NCBI GenBank assembly: GCA_902799385.1
Contig: CADCAK010000005.1
Location: forward strand, 1 to 61,126
Direction of reading: 5' to 3'
DNA: 61,126 nucleotides
Origin: an uncultured bacterium
GTDB taxonomy: Bacteria; Verrucomicrobiota; Kiritimatiellia; RFP12; UBA1067
Part shown: piece after piece, positions 51,645-61,044 of the stretch
Numbering within the stretch: position 1 is the stretch's first letter
How the letters are laid out: each line of letters begins with the position of its first letter
Translations under genes and position numbers: made by a program
Notes under the pieces: model-generated
Databases searched by the model: none
Told to the model about the DNA's origin: nothing
What the model saw: only the letters and a program-made list of their open reading frames with translations

Positions 51645-54600
51645 TCAGTACGTCATGAAGAAGACGCCCGTCACGACTTTCTTAAGGACCTTCACGCCAT
51701 TCTCGGTGACGATCTTCCAGCCCGAAGGCGGGTTGGCGTCGTGCAAGATGTAGTACGGCCCGTTGTTCTTGTCGTACGCGGCAATCGCGTCTGCGACCGA
51801 GGCATACCAGTGGCCCGCGCTATCCCTGACCATGTAGCCGGTGGACTCGACGCCCGTGAGCGAGCCGAACGTTCCGCTACCCTTGAAGTCGATGGACGAG
51901 ACCTCAGACTTCGGCGAACAGAGATCGAAGGTCGTCTCGCTGTTGACGGAAAGCGGATAGTCGTTGACGCTGACCGAATACTTCCCGTGCGCATAGTCGA
52001 ATGTGAACACGATATTGTACTCGATGTTTGTTCCGGCGGTGACGGCGGGGCACTCCGCCGGCTTCCACACAAACGCATCATTCTCCATTGCGAGGATCAT
52101 GAAGTTCGTCGTGACGACATCCCCGACCACATTCGTTCCAAGCGCGAACGCGCCCTGTGAATCTGCGGAGATTAAGGTCTTGTCTCCCGTGTCGCTCAAT
52201 TCGGCGTAGACGACATTCTTGATGGCAACCGTTACGAGATCACCCGTCGAGCAGTTGCTCGCCGTGAACCTATTGTCGGTAACCCTCGCGACATTGTCGT
52301 TGTAGGTCACCGCAGTTGTCCACGAACCGCCAGCCGCAGCAGTTCCCGTCGTGTCCGCCCTTTCGTCAATCCACTTCGTCGAATCGGCGACGGTCGCAGA
52401 CCCAGAGCCGCCCGAAACGACAACAGACGAAGTGCCGTCCGTAGCAGATATCGTGTAGTCGAAGCTGTCATAGGCATCAGCACGCCCAGTGACAACATCG
52501 GAGAACGTCACAGTCGATCCACTGACCGCACCCTCGTACACCTTGTCGTCGACAGTGAGCGTGTAGACCGTGGCATCGCCAGAAACCGTTGCAGTCACAG
52601 TCGCCGTCGCAAAATCAGCGCCATAATCGAACGTCACGCCCGAAACGGTGGCCCCCTTCGCCTCAACCGTCGGAGGGGTCGCAGTCACATTACCCGCAAT
52701 GCTAGTGATTGTCTGCGTAGCACCGGCTGTGATCTTATATCCACTCGTGGCAGTCCAATCAATCGTAACATCTGTGCCGACATCGACCTGAACCGAACTT
52801 CCGCTAGCAACTGCATCGCCATTGACCGTAGCCGTCGCGTGCTCGACATCTGATGGAATTGAAACCGTCACATACGCCTGCACTGAGTATATCGTCGCAC
52901 CGGCATCGGTGACAGACTTGACATACGAATTCTCGACCGTCGTCGTTGGTGTCGGCGAGAGCGCACCATCGGTATTGGTCAACGTAACAGCCGCGTCAGC
53001 GAGAACGATTCCCTCCGTAGCAGTCCAGGTCTTGCCAGTCGCGATTGTCGCACTGGTCGTGAGCATAATCTTTCCGCCAGCCGTCCTATATTCAGGCTTG
53101 GCCGAACCAATTACGATGCCAGGAGTTGCTGTCGTCAGCGAGCCGGTGAAGTTCGACACATTCTTGACAAGGAAGTAGGCTGAGTAATTCGAGTACCAAG
53201 AACCAGATGTCGTATCAATGGCCGTATTGTAGGTTACGGCAAACGTGCCAGCACCCGACAACGCCTTGAAAGTGTTATTGAAGCTGGCCGAGAAGTCCGA
53301 AATCGTCAAAGTGACGCCTTCAGGAATGTCAATCGTAGGATTGACTTCCTCGCTCTTGAGCCAACCGCCGCCGATGCCAGAAACACGAACCGTAGAACCT
53401 TCAACGCCATAGCTGTTGAAGCTGAAAGAGTCTCCGGCTATGCTGGCTAGTTGCGGCAGGACCACCGTGCCCGTCCAAGTGCCGAACGTAAGCGCAGAAG
53501 CCGGAAGCGTCGCAAATATCACGGTTCCGTCACCGGCAAGCGTGAGCGTATTTGCAAAAGTTCCAGAAACCGCGAGCGATCCCGTGACCTGTACCGTTCC
53601 AGAGCCGGAAACATTGGCGACGGACGAATCACCAGAAAGTTCGACCGTGCCGGACGACACCGCGATGCTACCGCCGGAAATGGCAGTGGCAACCGCAAGC
53701 GATTCACTTGCGTGGTTGTTCACAAATGTAACAGTATATGCAAAATCATTCGGGATTGTCGCTGGTTCTGCGGGCAATGTAAGCGCCATGGCGGCAGGAG
53801 TGCCTGCTACCGCATCTGGATACATCGCATAGGTTATTGTTCTGTTTGCGGCTTTGGTCACATACACAGGATTGTCGTCACGCGCAATGGTGTAAACATA
53901 ACGACCAGAGGCATCAGGCGTCAATGTCAGCGTGAAGCCATAGCTTGCAAAAACAGAAACCATAGAAGACGGAAGCACCACTTGCGAACCCTCGCCAAGA
54001 GTGACAGTGCCTGTCACGATGGTTGAAGTCTCGCCACGAATACCAAGAGCAATGCCCGCGTTTAGCGTGCTCGTCTCATCAGGCACAACCGTAAGGGTCT
54101 TGCCATCGGCAATCGTAGTGGCACCAAGAGAAGCGAACGCTGCGATATCCATCGTGACATCGGTATTGATGTATGTGCGAGTCGTCACCGTAGGTGCCGT
54201 ACCACCAGCCTTGACGGTAATCGCACCGTCCCCCTGGAATGTCACCTTTTCGTAGGAGACATTCGAGGCAAGGTCCATGGTCAACTGAACATCCGTTGAC
54301 GCCGTGATTTCCACGACCGTGCCGTTGTTCGGCGCGGCCTGGGCAGTTGTTGTAGTGGAACCATCTTCATTGAGCGTCTTCTGCGACCATGAGGTGTTCG
54401 TCTCATCCGTCCAGGTTGCATTTGCCGACAGCGTACGCTCGGCGATGCCGTTTGGCGACACATAGCGATACTCTGCCGCCAGAGCCTTGATTGCTGCGTC
54501 GCTCAAAGCTACATTCGACACACGCAGGAAGTCCATCGTCGCTTCATCAGGATCGCCACTTGAACCATCCGCAAGATAGTTAAGCTGCATCGCGGACGTA

Positions 54601-57600
54601 ATTGATCCATGAATCGATCCTATCTGGAAACCATTGCCCAGCGCTATGATTCCATCAGATACATAGGTGGTCAAAAGGTCACCGTCGGCATATACGGCGA
54701 CATGAGACACATTTCCAACGTTCTGAACCGTAAACGCGTAGAGATGGTTGGCTGAAGTGATGTTATCAAGAGTAAACCCACCTTGAACCAAATCCACAGC
54801 CGCAGAGCTTTTGCCATTGATCAGCACCAACCGCATCTCACCATTCTCAGGATGATCGCCTGTTGCCAAGGCAATGGTCTTCGTCGATGTGCCGCGAGTG
54901 CTGGAACCAAAGGCCACAAGCACTCCATTTGCTGTAGTGCCAGCCTTGCAGAACATAACAGCTGTAAATTCTGTTGGATAATCGCTTGCTACATTTTCAC
55001 CGCCCACATGTCGCCAAGGACGCGCCAGAAGATGAACCATCTGGTTGCCAGCTATGGCAGCAGTGTAATCGCCAAGTTCTTCCGCACTTCCGCCAGAGAC
55101 TGTCGGACGGGAAGCGTCCCACTGCAGGCCTGTTCCATTGGATCCGATATTATTGCCATTGCCATTGAACTCGAAATCCCACCACCAGCCATTGCCAGTG
55201 TATGTAGGATCGCCTGCCACCGCCGTGCCTGTCAACGTCGCAGTGCCGCCATCAACAACCGGTGTGACCGTTTCGCCGTCAAGCTTGACTGTACCTGTGA
55301 AATAAGTGCTGTCTTCCACGGAAAGTTCCGCAGTGGGTATATAACCCGTGATACATTCGCTTGCCGTGGGAATCGAAGAAACATTGAGTATACCGCCTGT
55401 CGTGACAACAACCGAACCAGGGCGCTGCTTGCCAATTGTCAGTTCACCACCCGAAAGCACGATAACCTGAGTCAACCCACTAACCGCGCTTACGTCGAAC
55501 GTTGCACCGTCACCTACCTGCACCGCCGTGAGTCCGGAAATACCGAGTGTTCCATCACTGTCCACCGACATAGTGCCGACAGCAGAGACATTCTCATAAC
55601 CAGGAAGCGCATGAAACGACTCCGATGAGGTAAGCGTCGTACCGGCGGCATTCACTGTCCAGCCATTGTTCAGCGCAGCCGTAACTTTTGACATCTGGCT
55701 ATCGCTCAAGCCACTGGAAAGAATCGCCACCTCCTTGATCACCATGCCGGTCGCAGGAGAAGTGCTACTTGTGGCAGTGCCGCCGATGGTAATCTTTGAA
55801 GTAGAATTGCTACCCCACTTAAGATCCGTGCTTGAAACCTTTTGTGAACCATCCAAGTAAGTGTACGTGCCACCGGCACGCGCATAGGAAATCTCTATCC
55901 AGTGATCCAAAGCATCCCGCGTCCAGGAGCGGCTATCACCGCTAGTGCTATAGTTATTCTGCCAAGTTCCGTCCAAGTAATAGCACTGATTGAAACTAGA
56001 ATCGTCATAATACGCACAGTTTTCGATATTCTTGCTATTATATTTGCCGGTCATCCATCCGATAAGACGGCAGGAGGTCGAAGGTATGTTCGATGCCTTC
56101 ACCATCACCGTGTTGTCATTAATCATTGAAGCAAGTGCCACTTGAATGCCGCTGTTGCCGATGGTAACGGAGTCGCCCGCAATGACCGTACCCGATGCGT
56201 CTGGAATCGTAATTGTGGCGGATGAGAGATCCATACCGCCAGAACTTGGAAGAATTGATCCATGTGCCGTTACCGACAGTTTACCCGTACCGGCAAAAGA
56301 ACCTGTGAATCCTTCGGGAAGTGTCATCGTCGCCGACCCGCCGCTAACAGAATCATTGACCGTAATCAAGCCGGAAGTGCCGGGATAGGTACCGAGTGCG
56401 ACCGTTTGTCCCGCGAGATCAATCGTAAAGCCGTTCGTAAAGTCTGAACCGCAATACTTGTAGGTCGCGCCGGAACTGAATGCAGCCGTGCAGCCATCCG
56501 TCAAGATTACATCCGAAGCTGTCGCAGCTGCGCCGTAGGCATCCATCTCCGTCGTGTAAAGCTTGATGCTACGAATCCGCATGCCACGAGCAAGCGCATT
56601 GGAGCCGCGCAAGGCACCGACATACATTCCCGTAAGCAAATATTGTGAAGTGTATAGCCCCGTGGACTCAGCAATTCCGCTCGCCCCATCGAAGAAGGTT
56701 TGAGCTCCCTTGTCCGAACCACTGACATAACGCCACGCGAATGCAATGGACGAGAAGGTCGAGTTGCCGGCGGTCGCATGGGATGCATAATTGAAACTTG
56801 TTGTATCTCCCCATGCCGTGCCTGAATTGTTGACAAGCCAAGACTGATTAAGCGTTCTCGCCGTACCTGATGCCGCCGTAATCGAAAGTCCAACATGACA
56901 AGCATTACCAAGGTTATAGTCGAGAATCGTTCCCGAAACTGGAACATTAGCCACTTCCACAACGGCAGTGATGCGCTTGGTATTGTTTGGGGCTTTATTC
57001 GCGGCGGAAAAATCAACGGATAGTCCCTTTCCGTCAATAGTCACAGAACCATCGGCGTTCACGAAGTTAGAGTTAATATTCAACGTGAAATCGTTAGACG
57101 CAAGCGTATTGGAAGAAATCGGGGCAAAGTGGACGCCTTGACGATAATAGGCGCTCTTTATTACCATGCCGTTGGCAACGTTGCTGTAAGGCGTGAGACC
57201 GCCAGTCGTGGAGGTACCGCCAAACACGATGTTACGATGCGCTACATCGTTCCAGAGCAATCCCGTGACCTGCGTGACCAACACGCCGTCTATGTAAAAC
57301 CGCGTGGTCTTAGCAGTCACAGCTTCGTAAACCACCGTCAGCGTATGCTCGCCAGAATCCGCCGCCCACTGATAAGTTTCGCCAGCACCAGAGTATGTTT
57401 TGGATGTAGCAGTATTGCTGTCGTTTGCCCACGCATTTTTGATCGTGGCTACACCGTCGGAGGTTGCCGACTTACCGATGATGATTTCGTTTTCATTTGA
57501 AAGAATCCAGCTGATAAGCGGAACTTCGCCAGACGGGATATTGGAGACAACCGCATGGAGCGTAAAGGACTTGTCGCCAGACGGTGCCGTCCATCTGAAA

Positions 57601-57821
57601 GATTTATCGTTGGCAAGCGTTTGCTCCTCGCCTCCAAGCATATCGGTGCCATCCGAAGCCATCGAGGTCGCAAAATTACTCCAGGTCACAGCGCCGCCAA
57701 GTGCCGACAAATCCCATCCCGCCACATATTCCGCCCAGGCGCAGCACGCCCAGCCGAGGCCAAGTGCGAGCACGAGAAGGCGCGTCGCGCCCTGTGTTAG
57801 TTTTTTCATTGTTTCCCTCAT
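51645..57821 (-). CDS. Giant secreted LamG/beta-strand-repeat protein
   Basis: 2058 residues. Signal peptide (LLVLALGLGWACCAWA). Several concanavalin/LamG-like domains can be seen by their recurring strands, e.g. SFTLHAVVSNIPSGEVPLISW (first ~250 residues), HVGLSITAASG, DHWIEISYARAGGTY and a larger one around 860-1130 (NGWWWDFEFNGNG). Between and after them are beta-strand repeats rich in Thr/Val/Ser/Gly. The C-terminal ~250 residues form a different domain ending GWKIVTENGVKVLKKVVTGVFFMTY. There is no membrane anchor, barrel or sorting tail. The start MRETMKKLTQGATR is duplicated at 58523-58621. Base composition is more AT-rich than the neighbours. Likely displayed on the cell surface or released. 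Confidence 0.85.
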   Translation of the reverse strand: MRETMKKLTQGATRLLVLALGLGWACCAWAEYVAGWDLSALGGAVTWSNFATSMASDGTDMLGGEEQTLANDKSFRWTAPSGDKSFTLHAVVSNIPSGEVPLISWILSNENEIIIGKSATSDGVATIKNAWANDSNTATSKTYSGAGETYQWAADSGEHTLTVVYEAVTAKTTRFYIDGVLVTQVTGLLWNDVAHRNIVFGGTSTTGGLTPYSNVANGMVIKSAYYRQGVHFAPISSNTLASNDFTLNINSNFVNADGSVTIDGKGLSVDFSAANKAPNNTKRITAVVEVANVPVSGTILDYNLGNACHVGLSITAASGTARTLNQSWLVNNSGTAWGDTTSFNYASHATAGNSTFSSIAFAWRYVSGSDKGAQTFFDGASGIAESTGLYTSQYLLTGMYVGALRGSNALARGMRIRSIKLYTTEMDAYGAAATASDVILTDGCTAAFSSGATYKYCGSDFTNGFTIDLAGQTVALGTYPGTSGLITVNDSVSGGSATMTLPEGFTGSFAGTGKLSVTAHGSILPSSGGMDLSSATITIPDASGTVIAGDSVTIGNSGIQVALASMINDNTVMVKASNIPSTSCRLIGWMTGKYNSKNIENCAYYDDSSFNQCYYLDGTWQNNYSTSGDSRSWTRDALDHWIEISYARAGGTYTYLDGSQKVSSTDLKWGSNSTSKITIGGTATSSTSPATGMVIKEVAILSSGLSDSQMSKVTAALNNGWTVNAAGTTLTSSESFHALPGYENVSAVGTMSVDSDGTLGISGLTAVQVGDGATFDVSAVSGLTQVIVLSGGELTIGKQRPGSVVVTTGGILNVSSIPTASECITGYIPTAELSVEDSTYFTGTVKLDGETVTPVVDGGTATLTGTAVAGDPTYTGNGWWWDFEFNGNGNNIGSNGTGLQWDASRPTVSGGSAEELGDYTAAIAGNQMVHLLARPWRHVGGENVASDYPTEFTAVMFCKAGTTANGVLVAFGSSTRGTSTKTIALATGDHPENGEMRLVLINGKSSAAVDLVQGGFTLDNITSANHLYAFTVQNVGNVSHVAVYADGDLLTTYVSDGIIALGNGFQIGSIHGSITSAMQLNYLADGSSGDPDEATMDFLRVSNVALSDAAIKALAAEYRYVSPNGIAERTLSANATWTDETNTSWSQKTLNEDGSTTTTAQAAPNNGTVVEITASTDVQLTMDLASNVSYEKVTFQGDGAITVKAGGTAPTVTTRTYINTDVTMDIAAFASLGATTIADGKTLTVVPDETSTLNAGIALGIRGETSTIVTGTVTLGEGSQVVLPSSMVSVFASYGFTLTLTPDASGRYVYTIARDDNPVYVTKAANRTITYAMYPDAVAGTPAAMALTLPAEPATIPNDFAYTVTFVNNHASESLAVATAISGGSIAVSSGTVELSGDSSVANVSGSGTVQVTGSLAVSGTFANTLTLAGDGTVIFATLPASALTFGTWTGTVVLPQLASIAGDSFSFNSYGVEGSTVRVSGIGGGWLKSEEVNPTIDIPEGVTLTISDFSASFNNTFKALSGAGTFAVTYNTAIDTTSGSWYSNYSAYFLVKNVSNFTGSLTTATPGIVIGSAKPEYRTAGGKIMLTTSATIATGKTWTATEGIVLADAAVTLTNTDGALSPTPTTTVENSYVKSVTDAGATIYSVQAYVTVSIPSDVEHATATVNGDAVASGSSVQVDVGTDVTIDWTATSGYKITAGATQTITSIAGNVTATPPTVEAKGATVSGVTFDYGADFATATVTATVSGDATVYTLTVDDKVYEGAVSGSTVTFSDVVTGRADAYDSFDYTISATDGTSSVVVSGGSGSATVADSTKWIDERADTTGTAAAGGSWTTAVTYNDNVARVTDNRFTASNCSTGDLVTVAIKNVVYAELSDTGDKTLISADSQGAFALGTNVVGDVVTTNFMILAMENDAFVWKPAECPAVTAGTNIEYNIVFTFDYAHGKYSVSVNDYPLSVNSETTFDLCSPKSEVSSIDFKGSGTFGSLTGVESTGYMVRDSAGHWYASVADAIAAYDKNNGPYYILHDANPPSGWKIVTENGVKVLKKVVTGVFFMTY

Positions 57822-57872
57822 TTTTTATCCCCCTTGTTTTTAAAGGTTTGATAAGTGGTTGTAATTAGCAAA

Positions 57873-58154
57873 CTATGCAAACGCGATTTCCTCGCGATAC
57901 GAATTCGCTCCGTTAAACGAAAAGACAATACGCACTTCGCCCTTGATTTTCTTGAAGAACTTTTTAGCCGCTGCAAAATCTGGCGAGCGCATTATAGATT
58001 GAGCATAATCCTGCGCTTTATATTCCGCATCAAGCGCACTTAGTTCAGCGCGGAAAGAGGGATCCGCCATACATTTGTCCATTTCCGCCTTTGTCTCGGC
58101 CATGCTCCTTCGCATTTCCGGAGTGATTACAATATGTTCAGATTTAACACTCAT
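57873..58154 (-). CDS. Small protein encoded after a RelE/HigB-like toxin, probable antitoxin
   Basis: 93 residues, charged and helical (MRRSMAETKAEMDKCMADPSF). No helix-turn-helix is evident. Its ATG shares one base with the stop of the toxin gene (TATAATG), the tight coupling of toxin-antitoxin pairs in which the toxin comes first, as in HigBA. The C-terminus (GEVRIVFSFNGANSYREEIAF) is strand-rich and could bind the toxin. Identity as antitoxin is inferred from position only. Confidence 0.5.
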   Translation of the reverse strand: MSVKSEHIVITPEMRRSMAETKAEMDKCMADPSFRAELSALDAEYKAQDYAQSIMRSPDFAAAKKFFKKIKGEVRIVFSFNGANSYREEIAFA

Positions 58155-58483
58155 TATACACCTCCCGTCAATCTCTTTTTTATTGCCAATGCTTTTTTCA
58201 ATTCAGTTGCCGGAATCCGGTTTGTCTTCTTTCGATAAGCGTGAACTACTGCAATAATGTCTTCGATAGCATAGAAATAAAACATACGCTCGTTGTCTTC
58301 GGCAAGTATTCTTATGGCAAAAAGATTCTCAAATCCAATAACCTTTTCCGCAAGCGGGTATCGCAAACAACCATCAAGCGCCAGTTTCTGCCTTGCCAGA
58401 GCATACTTGCGCCGCGACGCCTGTGACATGCCTGCCACGAATGCCTTAACCTCATCGGTCTCGTATATTTGCTTTCTAGCCAT
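58154..58483 (-). CDS. RelE/HigB-like mRNA interferase toxin (phage Gp49-like)
   Basis: 109 residues from ATG 58483. The pattern ASRRKYALARQKLALDG, then LRYPLAEKVIGFENLFAIRI, RMFYFYAIEDIIAVVHAYRKKTNRIP and ATELKKALAIKKR is that of the HigB/Gp49 branch of RelE-like toxins, which cut mRNA at the ribosome. A TGGTATAAT box lies at 58522-58527, with a leader of about 35 bases. The 58516 start is less likely. The partner is encoded immediately downstream. Confidence 0.78.
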   Translation of the reverse strand: MARKQIYETDEVKAFVAGMSQASRRKYALARQKLALDGCLRYPLAEKVIGFENLFAIRILAEDNERMFYFYAIEDIIAVVHAYRKKTNRIPATELKKALAIKKRLTGGV

Positions 58484-58522
58484 CGGCTTTATTTCTTGAT
58501 CCCGCGCCTTGAACACTTGCTA

Positions 58523-58621
58523 TTATACCAAACACCTATCGCATCGGGCAAGGACAACGAGAGACAATGCGGCGACAAGGCGCGTCGCGCCCTGTGTCAT
58601 TTTTTTCATTGTCTTTCTCAT
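58523..58621 (-). pseudogene. Truncated duplicate of the giant gene's signal-peptide region
   Basis: MRKTMKKMTQGATRLVAALSL: 32 codons that copy the start of the 2058-residue protein (MRETMKKLTQGATR), together with part of its untranslated leader. The copy stops after the hydrophobic core, at a TAA that is part of the TATAAT box of the toxin gene. Confidence 0.65.
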
Positions 58622-58660
58622 TTCTTTTCCCCCTTTGGTTGTTAAATGGTTGGTTTGTGG

Positions 58661-58975
58661 TTATTGAATTTTGTCTATAACTTCGTTTGATGCCGCAGAG
58701 TGTTCCCTGCGCCATGGTGGCTCATACGCCATTATCTTTTCGCCAAGCTCTTCGATTGTCTCATCGCCGTCGCAGAATTGGCTCTGGCGCCATAGTGTGT
58801 AGTCTCGCGGCTCTCGACTCATCATGACGATGAAGCGTTCCATATCCACATGTCCAACCAACTTGGCGAGGGCATTAAAACAAATCGATTTCAGTTCGAC
58901 ATCAGACCTTGTTCTCATATGGTTCTGGTCGTCAAATGGGCGGTTGTAGCAGCAATTATCGAGATAGACTCTCAC
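58661..58975 (-). CDS. PIN-toxin / antitoxin chimera
   Basis: 104 residues from GTG 58975 (AAAGGGGG ribosome site). The first 15 residues, VRVYLDNCCYNRPFD, are the N-terminus of a PIN-domain toxin with its first catalytic Asp. The remainder (ALAKLVGHVDMERFIVMMSREPRDYTLWRQ, EELGEKIMAYEPPWR) matches instead the small antitoxins encoded with such toxins. The order is opposite to the usual antitoxin-toxin layout, and the rest of the PIN domain is missing. A deletion joining two neighbouring TA modules would explain it. RNase activity is not expected. An in-frame ATG (MRTRSDVELKSIC) could give just the antitoxin. Confidence 0.5.
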   Translation of the reverse strand: MRVYLDNCCYNRPFDDQNHMRTRSDVELKSICFNALAKLVGHVDMERFIVMMSREPRDYTLWRQSQFCDGDETIEELGEKIMAYEPPWRREHSAASNEVIDKIQ

Positions 58976-59191
58976 GCCGCCCCCTTTCCGCAACAGGGAA
59001 AAGGAATGAAAGCACAACCGCCGCACGCGGCGTCGCGCATCGCACTACGCGTGATTTTGAGTTGTTCGCGCACTATATTTTCCTAACCAGTCCTGTCTCG
59101 TTTGGTGTTTTAGAGTAGAGCTCTTGGAGATTTCGTGCACTATGATAACATAGTTTTGGGCAAACCGCAAGCAGAAAAACTGCAAAAAAAA

Positions 59192-60364
59192 TCAGACTGC
59201 AGCTGCGGCAAGCTCTATGGACTTTGTCATCATGCGCGGGATATGGAACGGCCCCTTGAAGAGATTGCCCTTCGCGGGCTGGGCGACTGTGCCATCGCGA
59301 TGCAGATAGCCGTACCACTCGCCGTATTTCTTGTCGGGCATGCGCTTATATGTCCATTCGCGCACCTTCTGGTGCCACTTGAGCCACTTTGCGTTCTTTG
59401 TTAAGTTCCATGCGTACTGCGTGGCGATCAGCGTCTCGCACTGCGGCCACCAGAACTTCATGTCCTGCTCGTAGCACTGCGGCGGGAAGTTCTTGCAGTC
59501 GCGGAAGCTTATGATGCCGCCGAACTTCTTGTCCCAGCCCCACGCGAGCGACCAGTCGAGGATCGTCAGCGCGAGCTTCAAGAGGTCCTTGTCGCCCGAC
59601 TTCTCGGCAACTTCCATGAGGAACCAACTCGTCTCGATGGCGTGGCCGGGGTTGATCGTGCGGCCGATCATCGTGTCGATGAACTCGCCGTTCGGCCCGA
59701 CCGTTTCGAGGAGCGCCTTGAACTCGGGATGGACGAAGTTGTCCTTGAGGAGCCGTATCGACTCGGCGATCTGCTCGTCGAGGATCGGATCGTCGCAGAC
59801 GTCCTTTAGCCGGAGCGCGACGTTGATAAGGATCATCGTCAGCGAGTGGCCCTGCGCCTCGAACGACGGCTCGAACTTCGCGGGCATCATCTTCGGGTCG
59901 GCCATGAACTTCTTGATGCGCTTGAAGAGCGCGAGCGCCTTCTTCGCGTATTCCTTTGAGCCAGTCGCCTTGGCGTACTCGCTCATGGCGATGGCCGCGA
60001 AGCACTCGCTGAAGACGTACCGGCGCATCCTGAGAGGCGTGCCGTCGGCTTTCAGCGAGAAGTAGGCGCGGCCCCTCTTGTTGAAGAGGTGCGCCTCGAT
60101 GAAGTCGAGGGTTGACTTCGCCGCCGCGAGGTACTTCTTGTCCTTCTTGACGGCGTTGTATGCGTAGGAGCAGGTGAACGCGAAGCGCCCCTGAAACCAG
60201 CCGCTCTTCGTCGAGTCCATCAGCTTGCCGTCGCGGTCGACGCACGTGTATACGCCGCCGTTCTTGCGGTCCCAACCGTTCTTGAGCCAGAACGGCATGA
60301 TGTCGTCCACGAGGTCTGCGCGGCACTTCGCCGCCCAATTCTTCCAGTATGTCTTCGCGTCCAT
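59192..60364 (-). CDS. N-acylglucosamine 2-epimerase (AGE) family protein
   Basis: 390 residues, an alpha6/alpha6 barrel with AGE-family segments: LKNGWDRKNGGVYTCVDRDGK, KSGWFQGRFAFTCSYAYN, FEAQGHSLTMILINVALRL, NPGHAIETSWFLME (catalytic His), FWWPQCETLIA and KGPFHIPRMM (second His). Family members epimerise N-acylglucosamine or disaccharides such as cellobiose and mannobiose. An AAGGAGAG ribosome site and a TGGTATAAT box at 60403-60408 (leader about 30 bases) are present. No sialic-acid or mannan genes are adjacent, so the substrate is open. Confidence 0.88.
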   Translation of the reverse strand: MDAKTYWKNWAAKCRADLVDDIMPFWLKNGWDRKNGGVYTCVDRDGKLMDSTKSGWFQGRFAFTCSYAYNAVKKDKKYLAAAKSTLDFIEAHLFNKRGRAYFSLKADGTPLRMRRYVFSECFAAIAMSEYAKATGSKEYAKKALALFKRIKKFMADPKMMPAKFEPSFEAQGHSLTMILINVALRLKDVCDDPILDEQIAESIRLLKDNFVHPEFKALLETVGPNGEFIDTMIGRTINPGHAIETSWFLMEVAEKSGDKDLLKLALTILDWSLAWGWDKKFGGIISFRDCKNFPPQCYEQDMKFWWPQCETLIATQYAWNLTKNAKWLKWHQKVREWTYKRMPDKKYGEWYGYLHRDGTVAQPAKGNLFKGPFHIPRMMTKSIELAAAAV

Positions 60365-60368
60365 TAGT

Positions 60369-60575
60369 TCACTCTCCTTGTGAAGTTCCTGAAAACGAGC
60401 ATATTATACCATAAAGGAAGCTCACCCGGCAAAAACACAAAACACAATTGTTCGTGTCGCGGTTGATCGCCGCATCAGGCGTCACCGCCTCCGGCAGCGA
60501 CGGCACGACAACCCGCGCAGACGCATGTACCGCCAGTGCCAGGCCCAAACACAAGACTATTGACAAGTGTTTCAT
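60369..60575 (-). pseudogene. Truncated secreted protein (signal peptide only)
   Basis: A clear signal peptide, MKHLSIVLCLGLALAVHASA, is followed by RVVVPSLPEAVTPDAAINRDTN, a start similar to the mature N-terminus of the next protein upstream (PEMPEAEWDDTEVVTN). After that the frame runs into the promoter and leader of the AGE gene. It has its own TGGTATAAT (60589-60594) and a GTAGGGA site. I read it as a 5' remnant of a gene whose body has been lost. Confidence 0.5.
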
Positions 60576-60589
60576 TCCCTACGCCGGTA

Positions 60590-61042
60590 TTATACCATTT
60601 CACGCGGCGGATTTGCCGCGAGCGCGGCGAATGCGGGGTTGCCGCTCGCCGTGGCCGAAAGCGAGCGCGGCACATCTGCCGCGTTGAACACGAGCCGCCA
60701 GTCAAGCGACACGCGCCCTTCTGTTCCTTGCTCTACCATCTCGTCACCCGTGGCGCAGTCTACGACCTTCCACTCTCCGCAGTCCCAGCCGACGAGCAGA
60801 CCTGCCTCGTCCCGCGAAAGAACGCCGTCGTGATCCGCGTCGTGCCCGAACGCAACCTCGACGTTGTTGCTTGCCGTCGCGTCGAGTTCAAGCGTGAACG
60901 CGAACACGCGCGAATCGGCGCGCGCCGCCGGAAGCGCGGCGTTCGTGACGACCTCAGTGTCGTCCCACTCCGCCTCCGGCATCTCCGGCACGGCGAAGAC
61001 CGCGGCAAGACAAAGTGACGACAATAACACTGATGCCACCAT
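60590..61042 (-). CDS. Small secreted protein with one EF-hand-like loop
   Basis: 150 residues from ATG 61042. Signal peptide (VASVLLSSLCLAAVFA), then a beta-rich domain (SRVFAFTLELDATASNNVEVAFG) and a single calcium-loop-like DADHDGVLSRDEAGL. The C-terminus SLDWRLVFNAADVPRSLSAT adds further strands. Two bases separate it from the preceding gene's stop, so it is in an operon with it. Its TAA stop is part of the TATAAT box of the next, truncated gene. Function unknown; the loop suggests metal binding. Confidence 0.6.
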   Translation of the reverse strand: MVASVLLSSLCLAAVFAVPEMPEAEWDDTEVVTNAALPAARADSRVFAFTLELDATASNNVEVAFGHDADHDGVLSRDEAGLLVGWDCGEWKVVDCATGDEMVEQGTEGRVSLDWRLVFNAADVPRSLSATASGNPAFAALAANPPREMV

Positions 61043-61044
61043 GC

